Notes under the pieces: model-generated
What the model was told of the DNA's origin: nothing
The model's input: the letters and a program-made list of their open reading frames with translations, nothing else
Database searches by the model: none
In this document: positions 49,817-58,935 of the stretch, piece after piece
Layout of the letters: each line of letters begins with the position of its first letter
Position numbering within the stretch: position 1 is the first letter of the stretch
Position numbers and translations under genes: made by a program
Assembly (NCBI GenBank): GCA_000380225.1
Contig: KB904821.1
Location: 1,062,680 to 1,126,679, forward strand
DNA length: 64,000 nt
Source of the DNA: a filamentous cyanobacterium ESFC-1
GTDB taxonomy: Bacteria > Cyanobacteriota > Cyanobacteriia > Cyanobacteriales > Spirulinaceae
Reading direction: 5' to 3'

Positions 49817-50563
49817 TTATTGACTGACTTTCTCTAAAACTTGCTCAAATTCGGCTAACTCCACTGCACCGGGAATTACTTCTCCATTCATGACGAGAAA
49901 GGGCGTTCCTTGAATCATTAAAGCTTCTGCGAGTTGTAAGTCTTCTTGTAAGGCACGACGGGCTGAAACGCTGGTGCGATCGCGCTCAAACTTCTCTAAG
50001 TCTAATCCTAAATTGCGGGCAGTTTCTTGATATAAATCTTCCCCCAAACGGTCTTGATTTTCAAACAAGGCGTTGTGATATTCCCAGAATTTACCTTGTT
50101 GTTGGGCAGCAAAAGCGGAAAATGCGGCGGGTAAAGCTTCAGGATGGGCGCGACTAAGAGGTAAATGTTTAAATACTAAGGTAACGCGATCGCCATGCTC
50201 GGCCATAAAGGTTTTTAGGGTATCATGGGCTTGAGCGCAGAAGGGGCATTGAAAATCGGAAAACTCAAACAAAACAATATCTTTTTGTGCCGATCCGGTT
50301 GTCGGAGAGTTGCGAATAAAAGCGGTGGGATTGGCTTCCATTTCTGAAAGTACCGCTTGGCGTTTTGCTTCGATTTCTTGTTGTCGTTGCGCTTGAAAGC
50401 TTTGCAGAGATTCGATAATAACTTCAGGATTACTCCGAATAATATCTAATACTTTGGTTTCGAGTTCTGAGTCGCTAATGGTAGCAGCTTGGGCTGAAAA
50501 GGGAGTCAGAATCAAGCTACTCAGTAAAATTAGACTGACAAAGATTTTGGGAAGAATTTTCAT
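49817..50563 (-). CDS. DsbA-family thioredoxin-fold protein, exported
   Basis: A 248-residue protein with a signal peptide (KIFVSLILLSSLILTPFSAQA). A helical spacer of about 55 residues follows, then a thioredoxin fold with active site CPFC in FEFSDFQCPFCAQAHDTL and the cis-Pro loop IQGTPFLVMNGEVIPG. This matches the DsbA/DsbG-like (Thioredoxin_4) family, which makes or isomerises disulfides in the periplasm or thylakoid lumen. The gene appears monocistronic, with a repeat hairpin upstream. Confidence 0.9.
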   Translation of the reverse strand: MKILPKIFVSLILLSSLILTPFSAQAATISDSELETKVLDIIRSNPEVIIESLQSFQAQRQQEIEAKRQAVLSEMEANPTAFIRNSPTTGSAQKDIVLFEFSDFQCPFCAQAHDTLKTFMAEHGDRVTLVFKHLPLSRAHPEALPAAFSAFAAQQQGKFWEYHNALFENQDRLGEDLYQETARNLGLDLEKFERDRTSVSARRALQEDLQLAEALMIQGTPFLVMNGEVIPGAVELAEFEQVLEKVSQ

Positions 50564-50589
50564 GTTTTCGATTGTGTATTTATGTGGTG

Positions 50590-50655
50590 TTGTCCGCGAA
50601 GACGGACTTTGTTGTATTGGTTCCCCGGATTTCTAATCCGTGGGCGAGTTAGGGG
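50590..50655. repeat. GTCCGCGAAGACGGAC / CCGGATTTCTAATCCG hairpin repeat
   Basis: Two neighbouring hairpins. The same pair, with changed sequence, is at 58813-58875. Followed by AACAAATAACCAATA heptamer-like units to 50720. Confidence 0.75.
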
Positions 50656-50757
50656 AACAACATATTTTATCAAAACAAAAACTAACAACAAATAACCAAT
50701 AACAAATAACAAAAAACCAATAAATTATCGAACCAACGTTCGGAGTAAATACACTCA

Positions 50758-50790
50758 ATAAAAAACCCGGTCTTTTCAAAAAACCGGGTT
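50758..50790 (-). terminator. Rho-independent terminator of clpP
   Basis: On the minus strand AACCCGG-loop-CCGGGTT is followed by TTTTTTATTG, 18 bases after the clpP stop codon. Confidence 0.85.
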
Positions 50791-50807
50791 ATGGTGTAAA
50801 TCAAGAA

Positions 50808-51413
50808 TTAGTTGTTTTCTGGTGGATTCGTTGCAGAAGGACGACGATCGATGACTTGATCGACTAAACCGTAATTTTTGGCTTCTGCGGAAGACATAAA
50901 GAAATCGCGGTCGGTATCTCGTTCGATGCGTTCTAAAGGTTGTCCGGTTTGGGTGGCTAAATGCTGATTCAGCATATTTTTGAGATAGAGAATTTCTTTG
51001 GCTTGAATTTCAATATCTGTGGCTTGACCTTGTGCGCCGCCGAGGGGTTGGTGAATCATAATGCGAGAATGGGGCAGACTCATCCGCTTGCCCTTCGCAC
51101 CAGAACTGAGGAGGAATGCGCCCATAGAGGCAGCTAAACCAACGCAAATGGTAGAAACATCGGGGCGAACCTGGTTCATGGTGTCAAAAATCCCCAATCC
51201 GGCGGAAACTGAACCCCCAGGAGAGTTGATGTAGAGGTAAATGTCTTTTTCAGCATCTTCGGATTCGAGATACAGCAGTTGCGCGACAATAAGGTTAGCG
51301 AGTTCGTCGGTAACGGGTTGACCCAGGAAAATAATGCGTTCGCGTAGTAAACGAGAGTAGATGTCAAAAGCGCGTTCACCGCGGCCTGAACTTTCAATAA
51401 TGGTAGGAATCAT
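50808..51413 (-). CDS. clpP: ATP-dependent Clp protease proteolytic subunit
   Basis: A 201-residue serine peptidase. Catalytic Ser in [14 protein letters not shown], His in [13 protein letters not shown], and Asp in the [11 protein letters not shown] region, with the oxyanion strand [11 protein letters not shown]. The length and ends are normal. ClpP forms a double-ring chamber with ClpC or ClpX to degrade proteins. Cyanobacteria carry several clpP genes; no clpX or clpR lies next to this one, so which paralogue it is remains open. A strong terminator follows. Confidence 0.95.
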   Translation of the reverse strand: MIPTIIESSGRGERAFDIYSRLLRERIIFLGQPVTDELANLIVAQLLYLESEDAEKDIYLYINSPGGSVSAGLGIFDTMNQVRPDVSTICVGLAASMGAFLLSSGAKGKRMSLPHSRIMIHQPLGGAQGQATDIEIQAKEILYLKNMLNQHLATQTGQPLERIERDTDRDFFMSSAEAKNYGLVDQVIDRRPSATNPPENN

Positions 51414-51464
51414 GGGGATGTTGTCTTGTTTGTGCTTGTGCTGTGTGTTTTGATTGTAGCGATT

Positions 51465-52655
51465 TTAGCCAGTGGTTAAGCGGTAGAGGGTGGAGACAAG
51501 GCTATCCATTTCTTCGGGGGAGGTGAAGTAATGGACGCAAGCGCGAATACAATCGGGATGGAGGAGGGTACGCAGTAAAAAGCCCTCGGCTTCAAGTTTT
51601 TGAACGATGGTTTTATGATCTGCCCCGTCGATGGTGAAGGAGACTAAGCCAGAGTGAGGAGGGGAATCTTTAAGACAGTGAATGCGATCGCACTCCATGA
51701 GAGAGTTCCAGAGATAATAGCTATTTTGACAGATTTGTTGGTAGCGATCGCGCACATTTCCCCAGGCTTGATGAGTCGCGATCGCGGCTTCTAAACCAGC
51801 ATATAGGGGATAAGCCGATGTCGCCACCTCAAATTGTTGGCTGTTGGGTTTCCACCCCGTCGGATTCCCGGTTGCATCCATCGTAATACTACGCCAACCG
51901 ATAAAGGTGGGGTCGATGGTTTCACGGGCTTGAGGGCTGATGTACAACCCCCCCACGCCAGCCGGGCCACACAGCCATTTATGCCCCGTGAAGGCATAGA
52001 AATCAATGCCCAGGTCATCTAAGTCCAACGGCAGCGATCCGGCGGATTGGGCAGCATCAACGAGGATTTGAATAGGTTTGTGGCTGTTGTAGTCCTGACA
52101 CAGTTTGATTATGTCTGCGAGGGGCAATACTTGTCCGGTGTTCCAGAGGAGATGGGAGAGGACGATTAAACGGGTGTTGGGGGTAAGATGTTCGGCGAAA
52201 ACCGCGACGGGATCGCCTTCGTTGAGAGTTGCCAGGATGGGGGCTGTGGCCACTTCAACCTCGAAGCGACGGGCAATTTCTTGGACGGTGGCAATAATGC
52301 CAGGATGTTCGCAGTCCGTCAGGAGGATGCGATCGCCCTTTTGCCAAGAAATGCCCCACAACGGGATGTTACAGCCTTGGGTGACGTTTTCGGTCAAAGT
52401 GATGGTTTCGGGGGTTGCGCCGACTTCTGAGGCGATCGCAGCGCGGGTTTTTTGGCTTTGTTCTCCGATCCAACTGTTCACCTGAACCGAAAAAGGCCCT
52501 TGTTGCTGAATCAGTTGATAAGTCTCGAAAATGCGATCGAGGGCGGTTTGGGGCATCGTTCCCTGTCCCCCAAAGTTAAAATAATACTTGTGGGCCAAGG
52601 CTGGAAACTGTTGGCGGTGTAGATCGAGATTGGCTGCCGTTGTAGATTGGGTCAT
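51465..52655 (-). CDS. Class V aminotransferase-fold cystine C-S lyase (C-DES-like)
   Basis: A 396-residue PLP enzyme. The PLP lysine is in YAFTGHKWLCGPAGVGGLYI, the cofactor Asp in ILVDAAQSAGSLPLD, and the His in LLTDCEHPGI. The N-terminal FNFGGQGTMPQTAL and the LSHLLWNTGQVLPL block closely resemble the cyanobacterial cystine lyase C-DES as I recall it, which releases persulfide sulfur for iron-sulfur clusters. A general cysteine desulfurase-like annotation is the safe alternative. It is on the same strand as clpP with about 50 bases between. Confidence 0.85.
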   Translation of the reverse strand: MTQSTTAANLDLHRQQFPALAHKYYFNFGGQGTMPQTALDRIFETYQLIQQQGPFSVQVNSWIGEQSQKTRAAIASEVGATPETITLTENVTQGCNIPLWGISWQKGDRILLTDCEHPGIIATVQEIARRFEVEVATAPILATLNEGDPVAVFAEHLTPNTRLIVLSHLLWNTGQVLPLADIIKLCQDYNSHKPIQILVDAAQSAGSLPLDLDDLGIDFYAFTGHKWLCGPAGVGGLYISPQARETIDPTFIGWRSITMDATGNPTGWKPNSQQFEVATSAYPLYAGLEAAIATHQAWGNVRDRYQQICQNSYYLWNSLMECDRIHCLKDSPPHSGLVSFTIDGADHKTIVQKLEAEGFLLRTLLHPDCIRACVHYFTSPEEMDSLVSTLYRLTTG

Positions 52656-52799
52656 AAAACTTTATTCAAGCAGGGAATTGCATCACAGTTTGTTTCAATA
52701 GTGTAAGCAGAATCGGAGGAATTGGGAAAACTGAAGTTAGGAGTTCGTCTAAGTCTAAGTGGGCTAAACCCTACTTGCTTTTTGGGAGTTAACAACGCA

Positions 52800-54518
52800 A
52801 TGCTATCAAAATCCCCCCACAAAAATTCACAACAAAAGCTATCGCGATCGCCCTGGCAAACCTGGCTGAGTTCTTTAGAAGTTCGCCAGAAAATTGCCTG
52901 TGGTTATCTGACTGTTATCGGCGTGGTTGTGCTTGGTGTTGTTGTCGGTAGAATGATTGAACAAAACTATCGTCATAAAGCGCAAAGTCGTTTTGAAGTC
53001 CTGAATCAAGAAGTTTTGCAAACAAAAACCATACAACGCGATTTACTTGAAGTTCAAATCCACGCTCAAAATCTGCCCCAAGCCCTCACTGAAGAAAACG
53101 TCAGTTTCACTGAGGAATATAATCATATTCTTGAGCATAAACAAATTTTTCGAGAATGGTATGATAGTTTAGAAAAAGAACAGGCTGCAATTTTACGAGA
53201 GTTTGAAAAGGCGCTGGCTGAATATGAAATCGCTTTAGCGGCTTTAGTACAACCCATCCTCGAAAATCCGCCCCAAACCCCCCAAGAAGTTAGCACAGCC
53301 CAAACCAATTTAAGCACTTTTTCTACCAGTGAAGCTTCTTATACTTTAGGCAGTTTAGCTCACGATCTCGACCGCATTGTTCTCCGCATCCAACGGGATC
53401 AAGAACAAGCCTTTCAGGATTTAAAACGAGCCGAACGAGTGGGGGCTTCTTTAACCCTATCAAGTTTAATTTTAGCGATTAGTGTGGCTGTCTTTTTATT
53501 GCTTTATATTAGCGACGCGATCGCCCGTCCTCTCAAACAAGTAACACAAGTCACACGACAAGTTACCCAAAACTCAGATTTTACCCTCCAAGCCCCCGTC
53601 ACCACAGAAGATGAAGTGGGAGAATTAGCCCAGGCTTTAAACCAACTAATCCGCAGTATTGATGAGTACACCCAGGAATTAAAATCTACCCAAAGCCAAC
53701 TCATTCAAACCGAAAAAATGTCCAGTTTAGGGCAAATGGTGGCGGGAATTGCTCACGAAATTAATAACCCGGTTGGCTTTATTTATGGCAACATTACCCA
53801 TGCAGAAGAAAACATCAAAGATTTACTCTATTTAATCGAACTGTATCAACAAGAATACCCGAATCCCAGTGAAGAACTCGCCGAAGAAATCGAAGCCATT
53901 GACCTTGAATTTACCGCCCAAGACTTGCCCAAAATTCTAAACTCAATGAGAATGGGAACAGAACGGATTAGCGAAATTATCATTTCTTTACGCAATTTTT
54001 CCCGCGTTGATAGCTCTGCCGTCAAAGCGATTAATCTTCACGAAGGCCTCGATAGCACTTTGATTATTCTGCATAATCGGATTAAAAAAGGAATCAAAGT
54101 TATTAAAAATTATGGAGATTTACCCCCGGTTGAATGCTACCCTTCTCAACTCAACCAAGTCTGGATGAATTTGATTAATAATGCCATAGATGCCCTCGAA
54201 GAAGAAAAGACTCAAAACCCGGCTTTTCAACCGGAAATTACGATTACAACACAAGCAGGAGAAGCCAATCGCGTCCTCGTCAATATCCAAGACAATGGCC
54301 CGGGTATCCCCCCCGAAGTCCAAGCCAAAATCTTCGAGGCATTCTACACCACCAAACCCATTGGTAAAGGTACAGGATTAGGGCTTTCGATTTGTGCTTC
54401 TATTATTGAAAAGCACCAAGGTCAAGTAATAATAGAATCTCAACCCCAACAAGGTACAAAATTCGCGATCGCGCTTCCGATTACCCAGACTGCAACTGCC
54501 TTAACTCCTACGGTTTAG
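52800..54518 (+). CDS. Sensor histidine kinase (HAMP, HisKA, HATPase)
   Basis: About 572 residues from ATG 52800; a TTG at 52722 would add 26 unlikely residues. First membrane helix CGYLTVIGVVVLGVVVG, a helical extracytoplasmic region (about 65-215), second helix, HAMP (DAIARPLKQVTQVTRQVTQ), a coiled coil, HisKA with GIAHEINNPVGFIYGN and HATPase_c with NLINNAIDALEE, DNGPGIPPEVQAKIFEAFYTT and GTGLGLSI. HEINNP is typical of NtrB-like or chemotaxis-associated orphan kinases. No response regulator lies next to it. The last 18 codons are echoed at 54897-54953. Confidence 0.9.
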   Translation: MLSKSPHKNSQQKLSRSPWQTWLSSLEVRQKIACGYLTVIGVVVLGVVVGRMIEQNYRHKAQSRFEVLNQEVLQTKTIQRDLLEVQIHAQNLPQALTEENVSFTEEYNHILEHKQIFREWYDSLEKEQAAILREFEKALAEYEIALAALVQPILENPPQTPQEVSTAQTNLSTFSTSEASYTLGSLAHDLDRIVLRIQRDQEQAFQDLKRAERVGASLTLSSLILAISVAVFLLLYISDAIARPLKQVTQVTRQVTQNSDFTLQAPVTTEDEVGELAQALNQLIRSIDEYTQELKSTQSQLIQTEKMSSLGQMVAGIAHEINNPVGFIYGNITHAEENIKDLLYLIELYQQEYPNPSEELAEEIEAIDLEFTAQDLPKILNSMRMGTERISEIIISLRNFSRVDSSAVKAINLHEGLDSTLIILHNRIKKGIKVIKNYGDLPPVECYPSQLNQVWMNLINNAIDALEEEKTQNPAFQPEITITTQAGEANRVLVNIQDNGPGIPPEVQAKIFEAFYTTKPIGKGTGLGLSICASIIEKHQGQVIIESQPQQGTKFAIALPITQTATALTPTV

Positions 54519-54566
54519 ACGCAGTTTTTTGAGTAAAAAATATTTCTGAATTGACATGAAAACAAC

Positions 54567-54821
54567 TTAGGCTTCATTTTCGCGAAGTTGGCGAAATTCT
54601 TGGACTAATTCATCTTCGCTAATACCATGCTTTGCGAGTAAGCTATCCAGTTTAGCTGCGGCTTGTTTCAAGGCTTCTAACTCCGCTTTCACTGGCTGTT
54701 GACGAGTCGGGACAAAATACCCTACAGTTTGTCCGTGACGCATCACCACAACCGGAGAATCTGCATCGATATATTTAGCTAAGTTTTGTCTAAACTCTCG
54801 AATACCAATTCGTTTTACCAT
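54567..54821 (-). CDS. Phd/YefM-type antitoxin without visible toxin
   Basis: About 84 residues from ATG 54821. The N-terminal KRIGIREFRQNLAKYI, VVVMRHGQTVGYFVPT is the DNA-binding dimer part of the Phd/YefM fold; the C-terminal helical part (LEALKQAAAKLDSLLAKHGI) would wrap a toxin. Neither upstream nor downstream is a toxin gene visible; the next genes are the histidine kinase and mtnA. It sits between two direct copies of the histidine-kinase gene 3' end. It may be an orphan antitoxin or partner a distant toxin. Confidence 0.82.
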   Translation of the reverse strand: MVKRIGIREFRQNLAKYIDADSPVVVMRHGQTVGYFVPTRQQPVKAELEALKQAAAKLDSLLAKHGISEDELVQEFRQLRENEA

Positions 54822-54837
54822 GACTTTCTCTACTGTT

Positions 54838-54865
54838 GATGTGCGTACACAACGATACACACATC
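54838..54865 (-). promoter_or_regulatory. Possible operator of the antitoxin gene
   Basis: On the minus strand TGTGTATCGTTGTGTACGCACA has two TGTGTA units and a TGTGTACGCACA near-palindrome just upstream of the antitoxin start. Phd/YefM proteins bind palindromes at their own promoters. Inferred only. Confidence 0.35.
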
Positions 54866-54896
54866 ATAACTCAGAGTAGAGTTAGGCATAAAAAAG

Positions 54897-54972
54897 GGCG
54901 ATCGCGCTCCCGATTACCCAGACTGAAACTGCCTTAAATTCTACGGTTTAAATACAGTCTTTTAAGTAAAAG
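54897..54972 (+). pseudogene. Echo of the histidine-kinase gene 3' end
   Basis: The frame AIALPITQTETALNSTV with a TAA stop corresponds to AIALPITQTATALTPTV at the end of the histidine kinase. Similarity continues for about 20 bases past the stop. About 65 of 76 bases match by eye. It is a direct repeat, with the antitoxin gene between the copies. Confidence 0.8.
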
Positions 54973-55003
54973 TTAATAACAAAATATCCTCATATTTACA
55001 AAA

Positions 55004-55037
55004 CCAAAAATAAGCCCCTCTCCCGTGGGAGAGGGGT
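55004..55037 (-). terminator. Probable mtnA terminator within a palindromic repeat
   Basis: On the minus strand CCCCTCTCCC/GGGAGAGGGG (55015-55036) is followed by CTTATTTTTGG. It belongs to the CCCTCACCCCAA repeat family also seen at 9513, 17130 and 61378. Confidence 0.6.
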
Positions 55038-55055
55038 TTGGGGTGAGGGCTGATT

Positions 55056-56096
55056 TTACTGAAACTGTCTCAAATCCTGCGGTTTAACAGCACTTTTCTC
55101 GGTAATAATTGCCGTAATTAACTCAGCCGGAGTCACATCAAACGCCGGATTATAAAACTCAACTCCCTCTGGATATAATCGCGTTTCTCCGACTTGATAA
55201 ATCTCAGCCGGATCGCGCTCCTCAATGGGAATTTCTGCCCCGGTTTCTAACTTAAAATCTACCGTCGAAAGGGGTGCAGCCACAAAGAAAGGAATATTGT
55301 GGGCTTTTGCGACAATAGCTAACCCATAAGTGCCAATTTTATTCGCGGCATCGCCATTGGCCGCAATGCGATCGGCTCCGACCACAATAGCATGAACTAA
55401 GCCCTGTTTGAGACAATGCGCCGCCATATTATCGGTAATTGCTGTTACCGGAATCCCCTCTTGGACGCACTCCCAAGTCGTCAGTTTTGCCCCCTGAAGC
55501 CGAGGTCGCGTTTCGTCCGCATAGACGCGATGCAGGCGGTCGTTTTGCCACGCAGACCGAATCACCCCCAAAGCCGTCCCATAGCCTGCTGTGGCCAATG
55601 CTCCGGCGTTACAGTGAGTTAAAATGTTGAGTTTCTGGGGGGTTTCGGGCAACACCGTCAAACCATTATCGCCAATGGCTTTACAGGTTGCCACATCTTC
55701 GTTTTGAATCTGTTGGGCTGTTGCGAGTAACTGGGCTTGAATCTCTGCAATTGTCCCAGAAGTTGCCTCTGCTACAGCCAGTTGACGCGCGATCGCCCAA
55801 AATAAATTAACCGCCGTAGGTCGCGTTTGCCGTAGATGTTGAGCAATTTCTGAAAGTTGTGTTAGAAATGTAGCGCGATCGCCCGCTTTAATCTCCCTTG
55901 CGCCCAAATACATCCCATAAGCCGCCGCTACGCCAATCGCAGGCGCACCCCGCACAATCATGGTTTTAATCGCTGTCGCCATTTCTGCGTAGGTTGAAAC
56001 GGCGATGATTTCATAACTTCCCGGTAAGCGGGTTTGGTCGATCAGGTGTACTTGGTCGTCCTGCCATTGTACCGGAGTAATCGGGCTTGCCAGCAT
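55056..56096 (-). CDS. mtnA: S-methyl-5-thioribose-1-phosphate isomerase
   Basis: A 346-residue enzyme of the eIF2B-like aldose-ketose isomerase family. Signature segments: [34 protein letters not shown] (catalytic Cys), [14 protein letters not shown], and [20 protein letters not shown] (catalytic Asp). It turns methylthioribose-1-phosphate into methylthioribulose-1-phosphate in methionine salvage. No other salvage gene is adjacent. A likely terminator follows its stop codon. Confidence 0.95.
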   Translation of the reverse strand: MLASPITPVQWQDDQVHLIDQTRLPGSYEIIAVSTYAEMATAIKTMIVRGAPAIGVAAAYGMYLGAREIKAGDRATFLTQLSEIAQHLRQTRPTAVNLFWAIARQLAVAEATSGTIAEIQAQLLATAQQIQNEDVATCKAIGDNGLTVLPETPQKLNILTHCNAGALATAGYGTALGVIRSAWQNDRLHRVYADETRPRLQGAKLTTWECVQEGIPVTAITDNMAAHCLKQGLVHAIVVGADRIAANGDAANKIGTYGLAIVAKAHNIPFFVAAPLSTVDFKLETGAEIPIEERDPAEIYQVGETRLYPEGVEFYNPAFDVTPAELITAIITEKSAVKPQDLRQFQ

Positions 56097-56161
56097 AAAA
56101 TTGAGTTCCTTCGAGAAAATGTTACCCGCTATTACTGTACAAAGAGAGCGCCTTCTTTATG

Positions 56162-57295
56162 TCATGTTTTTAGGTTAATAGTTAATATACGTTGCAGAAT
56201 TTGAGTTAGAGAACCGGCCACAACTGAGCCCTGTTCAATGAATTTGACAAAGATTGCGCCTCGTTTAATTAACTCGGCTTTTTCCGTATCACTAATTCCT
56301 ACACTATCATCATCAAATAACGTATTTTTGATTTTTGAAAGCTTTAGGTTAGCCTCTGTAAGATTAGTCCATAAAAGACGGGTTTTTGTAAGATTGGCTT
56401 TTGTGAGATTAGTCCATCTGAGGTCAGCTCCTGTGAGGTCAGCTCTTGTGAGATTAGACTCTGTAAAATCGGCTCTTGTGAGATAAGACCATTTAAGATT
56501 AGCCCCTTTGAGGTTAGCTTTTGTGAGGTCAGTACCTGGGAGGTTAGCCCCTTCCAGATTAGTCCCTTCTAGATTAGCGCCTTTAAGACCAGTTCCTGCG
56601 AGGTCAGCTCCTGGGAGACTAGCCCCTCTGAGGTCAGCTCTTGGGAGATTAGCCCCTCTGAGGTCAGCTCCTGGGAGATTAGCCCCTCTGAGGTCAGCTC
56701 TTGGGAGATTAGCTCCTCTGAGGTTGGCCTGTGTGAGGTTGGCCTGTGTGAGGTTAGCCCCTATGAGGTCAGTCCCTATAAGGTCAGCCCCTTTGAGGTC
56801 AGAGACTGTTTGATTGCGAATCGTTTCGACTAATCGTAACTTGGCTTCAGTTTTACTAACTTCTTCATCATTCAGAGGTCGTACATACTCAACGGGTATA
56901 CCTTCAACTTCCGTGAGTTCCCCAGAATCAACCAACTCTTGGATTCGCTGTAGTGCATCTTCTGACCCCTCCAGAATAATCTTGATGCTTCCTTCCTCGA
57001 CAGCAATGATTTGTATAGAAGCATCTCCACTCAACTCTCGTAAACGCGCTTCAATCAGTTTGAGTTTGGCGCGATTGATGCTTGTATCATCCAAACTACC
57101 GTCAATCGCAAATACAAGTCTTCCGCAAATTTTATTATCCGATGGCGGTTCTTTTGGTTTGTCTTGCTGTGGCTGATTGTAGTAATGGTTGTTATTGATG
57201 ATTTGATTGCCTTCTACCTTACCCGCAGCACCATTAACAGAGGCGTTATAGTCCAGTTTATTTTCCGCCGCTTGAGAATCTTTATCCACCATCAT
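56162..57295 (-). CDS. Pentapeptide-repeat protein with GAAGKVEG motif and alpha/beta domain
   Basis: About 377 residues from ATG 57295, which overlaps the previous stop as TAATG. Parts in order: a short segment with VNGAAGKVEGNQIINNNHYY (about 20-40), a Pro-rich linker, an alpha/beta domain (about 58-140; LRELSGDASIQIIAVEEGSIKIILEG), a helix, then about 28 pentapeptide units A(D/N)LxX (about 170-315), and a helical tail with FVKFIEQGSVVAGSLTQIL. Pentapeptide arrays form right-handed beta helices. The alpha/beta domain recurs in cyanobacterial proteins of this kind, by recollection; its role is unknown. Probably coupled to the upstream 128-residue gene, which carries the same GAAGKVEG motif. 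Confidence 0.83.
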   Translation of the reverse strand: MMVDKDSQAAENKLDYNASVNGAAGKVEGNQIINNNHYYNQPQQDKPKEPPSDNKICGRLVFAIDGSLDDTSINRAKLKLIEARLRELSGDASIQIIAVEEGSIKIILEGSEDALQRIQELVDSGELTEVEGIPVEYVRPLNDEEVSKTEAKLRLVETIRNQTVSDLKGADLIGTDLIGANLTQANLTQANLRGANLPRADLRGANLPGADLRGANLPRADLRGASLPGADLAGTGLKGANLEGTNLEGANLPGTDLTKANLKGANLKWSYLTRADFTESNLTRADLTGADLRWTNLTKANLTKTRLLWTNLTEANLKLSKIKNTLFDDDSVGISDTEKAELIKRGAIFVKFIEQGSVVAGSLTQILQRILTINLKT

Positions 57296-57681
57296 TACTG
57301 CGGTTCTCGCCATCCTTCATACGCCGCTAACAGAATGTTGACATAGGGATTATCCGTCAACTCTTTCAAAGCCTCGATACCGCCCGCTTTTAATGCCCCA
57401 ACCACTCGTTCTCGCAGTACCGGATTTTTGTTAATCGCCTTCACTGCAACGTCTATTTCTGCTTGGGTATCGTCGGGAATTTCTGTCGGATAGGATTGAT
57501 TGAGGATTTGCAGCAGTTGTTGAATTTCTAGGGCAGAATCAGCGATATTGGGCTTAGAATGTACGATCATATCGCCTTCTACTTTCCCTGCTGCCCCCGT
57601 CACTTCCTTGTGAAAGTTCATTTCGACTTCGACGCGCTTCTCTGGAGTTTCTGCCACCGTTTCCCGTCTCCTGGGTTGCAT
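57295..57681 (-). CDS. Hypothetical protein with GAAGKVEG motif, coupled to pentapeptide gene
   Basis: A 128-residue protein. A charged N-terminus (RRRETVAETPEKRVEVEMNF) is followed by VTGAAGKVEGDMIV, matching the motif in the next gene, and a helical domain (about 50-125): ALEIQQLLQILNQSYPTEIP, AEIDVAVKAINKNPVLRERV, GALKAGGIEALKELTDNPYV and NILLAAYEGW. Helical domains with this ending occur in cyanobacterial multidomain proteins, by recollection. Stop and next start overlap (TAATG), so the two products are probably made together. Function unknown. Confidence 0.75.
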   Translation of the reverse strand: MQPRRRETVAETPEKRVEVEMNFHKEVTGAAGKVEGDMIVHSKPNIADSALEIQQLLQILNQSYPTEIPDDTQAEIDVAVKAINKNPVLRERVVGALKAGGIEALKELTDNPYVNILLAAYEGWREPQ

Positions 57682-57837
57682 TTTTCACCCCAGTATAGCC
57701 CACCTAAAAATCCCTTTTTGGGCGACACTTACCTAGCTCTTTCAAGGTGCTAGACTTCGCACTCGTCTTAACTGTTTGAGAGGAACGAGCTACCCAAATA
57801 TGATAAATTTGTACCGAATCCCCTCGCCGCCGCTACC

Positions 57838-58743
57838 ATGAGCCAAAAAGCCGACATTGGCAGCAAACGACTTATCAGCCTGAGTCCCAATCGTTGGGTA
57901 CAGTGGCTTACCGACACCTCCAACACCCAAGTCACCGAAATCCTCGACTCCGAATTTCAGTGGATTAGCCGGGAAAGCGATGTCCTGATTCGCGCTCACA
58001 GTCCCGATGACGGCGAATTTCTCATCCTCAATGAATTGCAACTGCGCTACAACAACACCCTTCCCCGTCGAATGTTAGCCTATAGCGCTCTAGCGATTGA
58101 AAAATACAACCTCCCCGTCTATCCCGTCCTCATCAACATCCTTCCCCCCAGCCAAAACCCCAACATCCCCAACCAATACAGCGCCAGTTTCAAAGGCTTA
58201 CAAACCCGCCAAGATTACCGAGTCATCAACCTTTGGGAAATCGAAGCCAGCTTAGTTTTTGAGCAATCCCTCCTGACGCTGATTCCCTTCGTCCCGATTT
58301 TGCAAGGGGGAAGCAACGAAACTACCGTCCGCGAAGCCGTGCGCGTCTTGAGGACAGACAGCCAACTCAGCGAGCTAGAGAACCTTTTGGCGTTTTTCGC
58401 GACCTTCGTGCTAGAAACAGAAGTAGTCCAGCAAATTATGAGGTGGGACATGGCTGTATTAATGGAATCCCCTTGGTATCGTCAGATTGTTGAGGAAAGC
58501 GAAAAACGCGGAGAAGTTCGCGGAGAAGCTCGCGGAGAAGCCCGTGGTCGTCAAATTGGTCTGAGAGAGGGTTTACTCTCTGCGATTGAGTTGGGACTAG
58601 AGTTTAAGTTTGGTGAGGAAGGACTGGCTTTAATGCCGGAAATTCGCGCAATTGACGATGCTGAAGTGTTACAACGTTTGCGCGATAATCTCAAAACCGT
58701 AGATTCTCCAAGCGCTTTTCGTCGCATCTACCGTAATGAGTGA
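57838..58743 (+). CDS. Rpn-like PD-(D/E)XK nuclease family protein
   Basis: A 301-residue protein resembling the Rpn/YhgA (putative transposase, PD-(D/E)XK) family of cyanobacteria. Nuclease-like core: DVLIRAHSPDDGEFLILNELQLRY (Asp and Glu-x-Gln), then LPVYPVLINILPP, YRVINLWEI. A helical region follows (LENLLAFFATFVLETEVVQQIM), then a low-complexity linker of GEVRGEARGEARG units (about 222-240) and a C-terminal helical domain. Rpn proteins promote RecA-independent recombination in E. coli; many cyanobacterial copies are uncharacterised. It is divergent from the pentapeptide bicistron. Confidence 0.75.
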   Translation: MSQKADIGSKRLISLSPNRWVQWLTDTSNTQVTEILDSEFQWISRESDVLIRAHSPDDGEFLILNELQLRYNNTLPRRMLAYSALAIEKYNLPVYPVLINILPPSQNPNIPNQYSASFKGLQTRQDYRVINLWEIEASLVFEQSLLTLIPFVPILQGGSNETTVREAVRVLRTDSQLSELENLLAFFATFVLETEVVQQIMRWDMAVLMESPWYRQIVEESEKRGEVRGEARGEARGRQIGLREGLLSAIELGLEFKFGEEGLALMPEIRAIDDAEVLQRLRDNLKTVDSPSAFRRIYRNE

Positions 58744-58812
58744 AATCTCCCTGCGTTTGTGGGTTATATAGTCATTACAATTAAGTTCCGCACATTAACT
58801 TAATTGATTGAG

Positions 58813-58875
58813 TCCGTGAAAGCGGACTTTGTTGGCGTTAGCCCCAGATTTTTAATCTGAGGGCGGGCTGTCGGT
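58813..58875. repeat. GTCCGTGAAAGCGGAC / CCAGATTTTTAATCTG hairpin repeat
   Basis: Two hairpins in the same order as at 50590-50655. Located between the convergent Rpn-like and pentapeptide genes. Confidence 0.75.
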
Positions 58876-58935
58876 TCTTATTTAGAATTACGATATAGCA
58901 GTAAGCAGAATAGTGAGTAGGTGCTGATGACAATT

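Noticed and set aside
56238-56813. Plus-strand frames rich in RLAPLRS repeats
   Set aside because: Antisense of the pentapeptide-repeat array.
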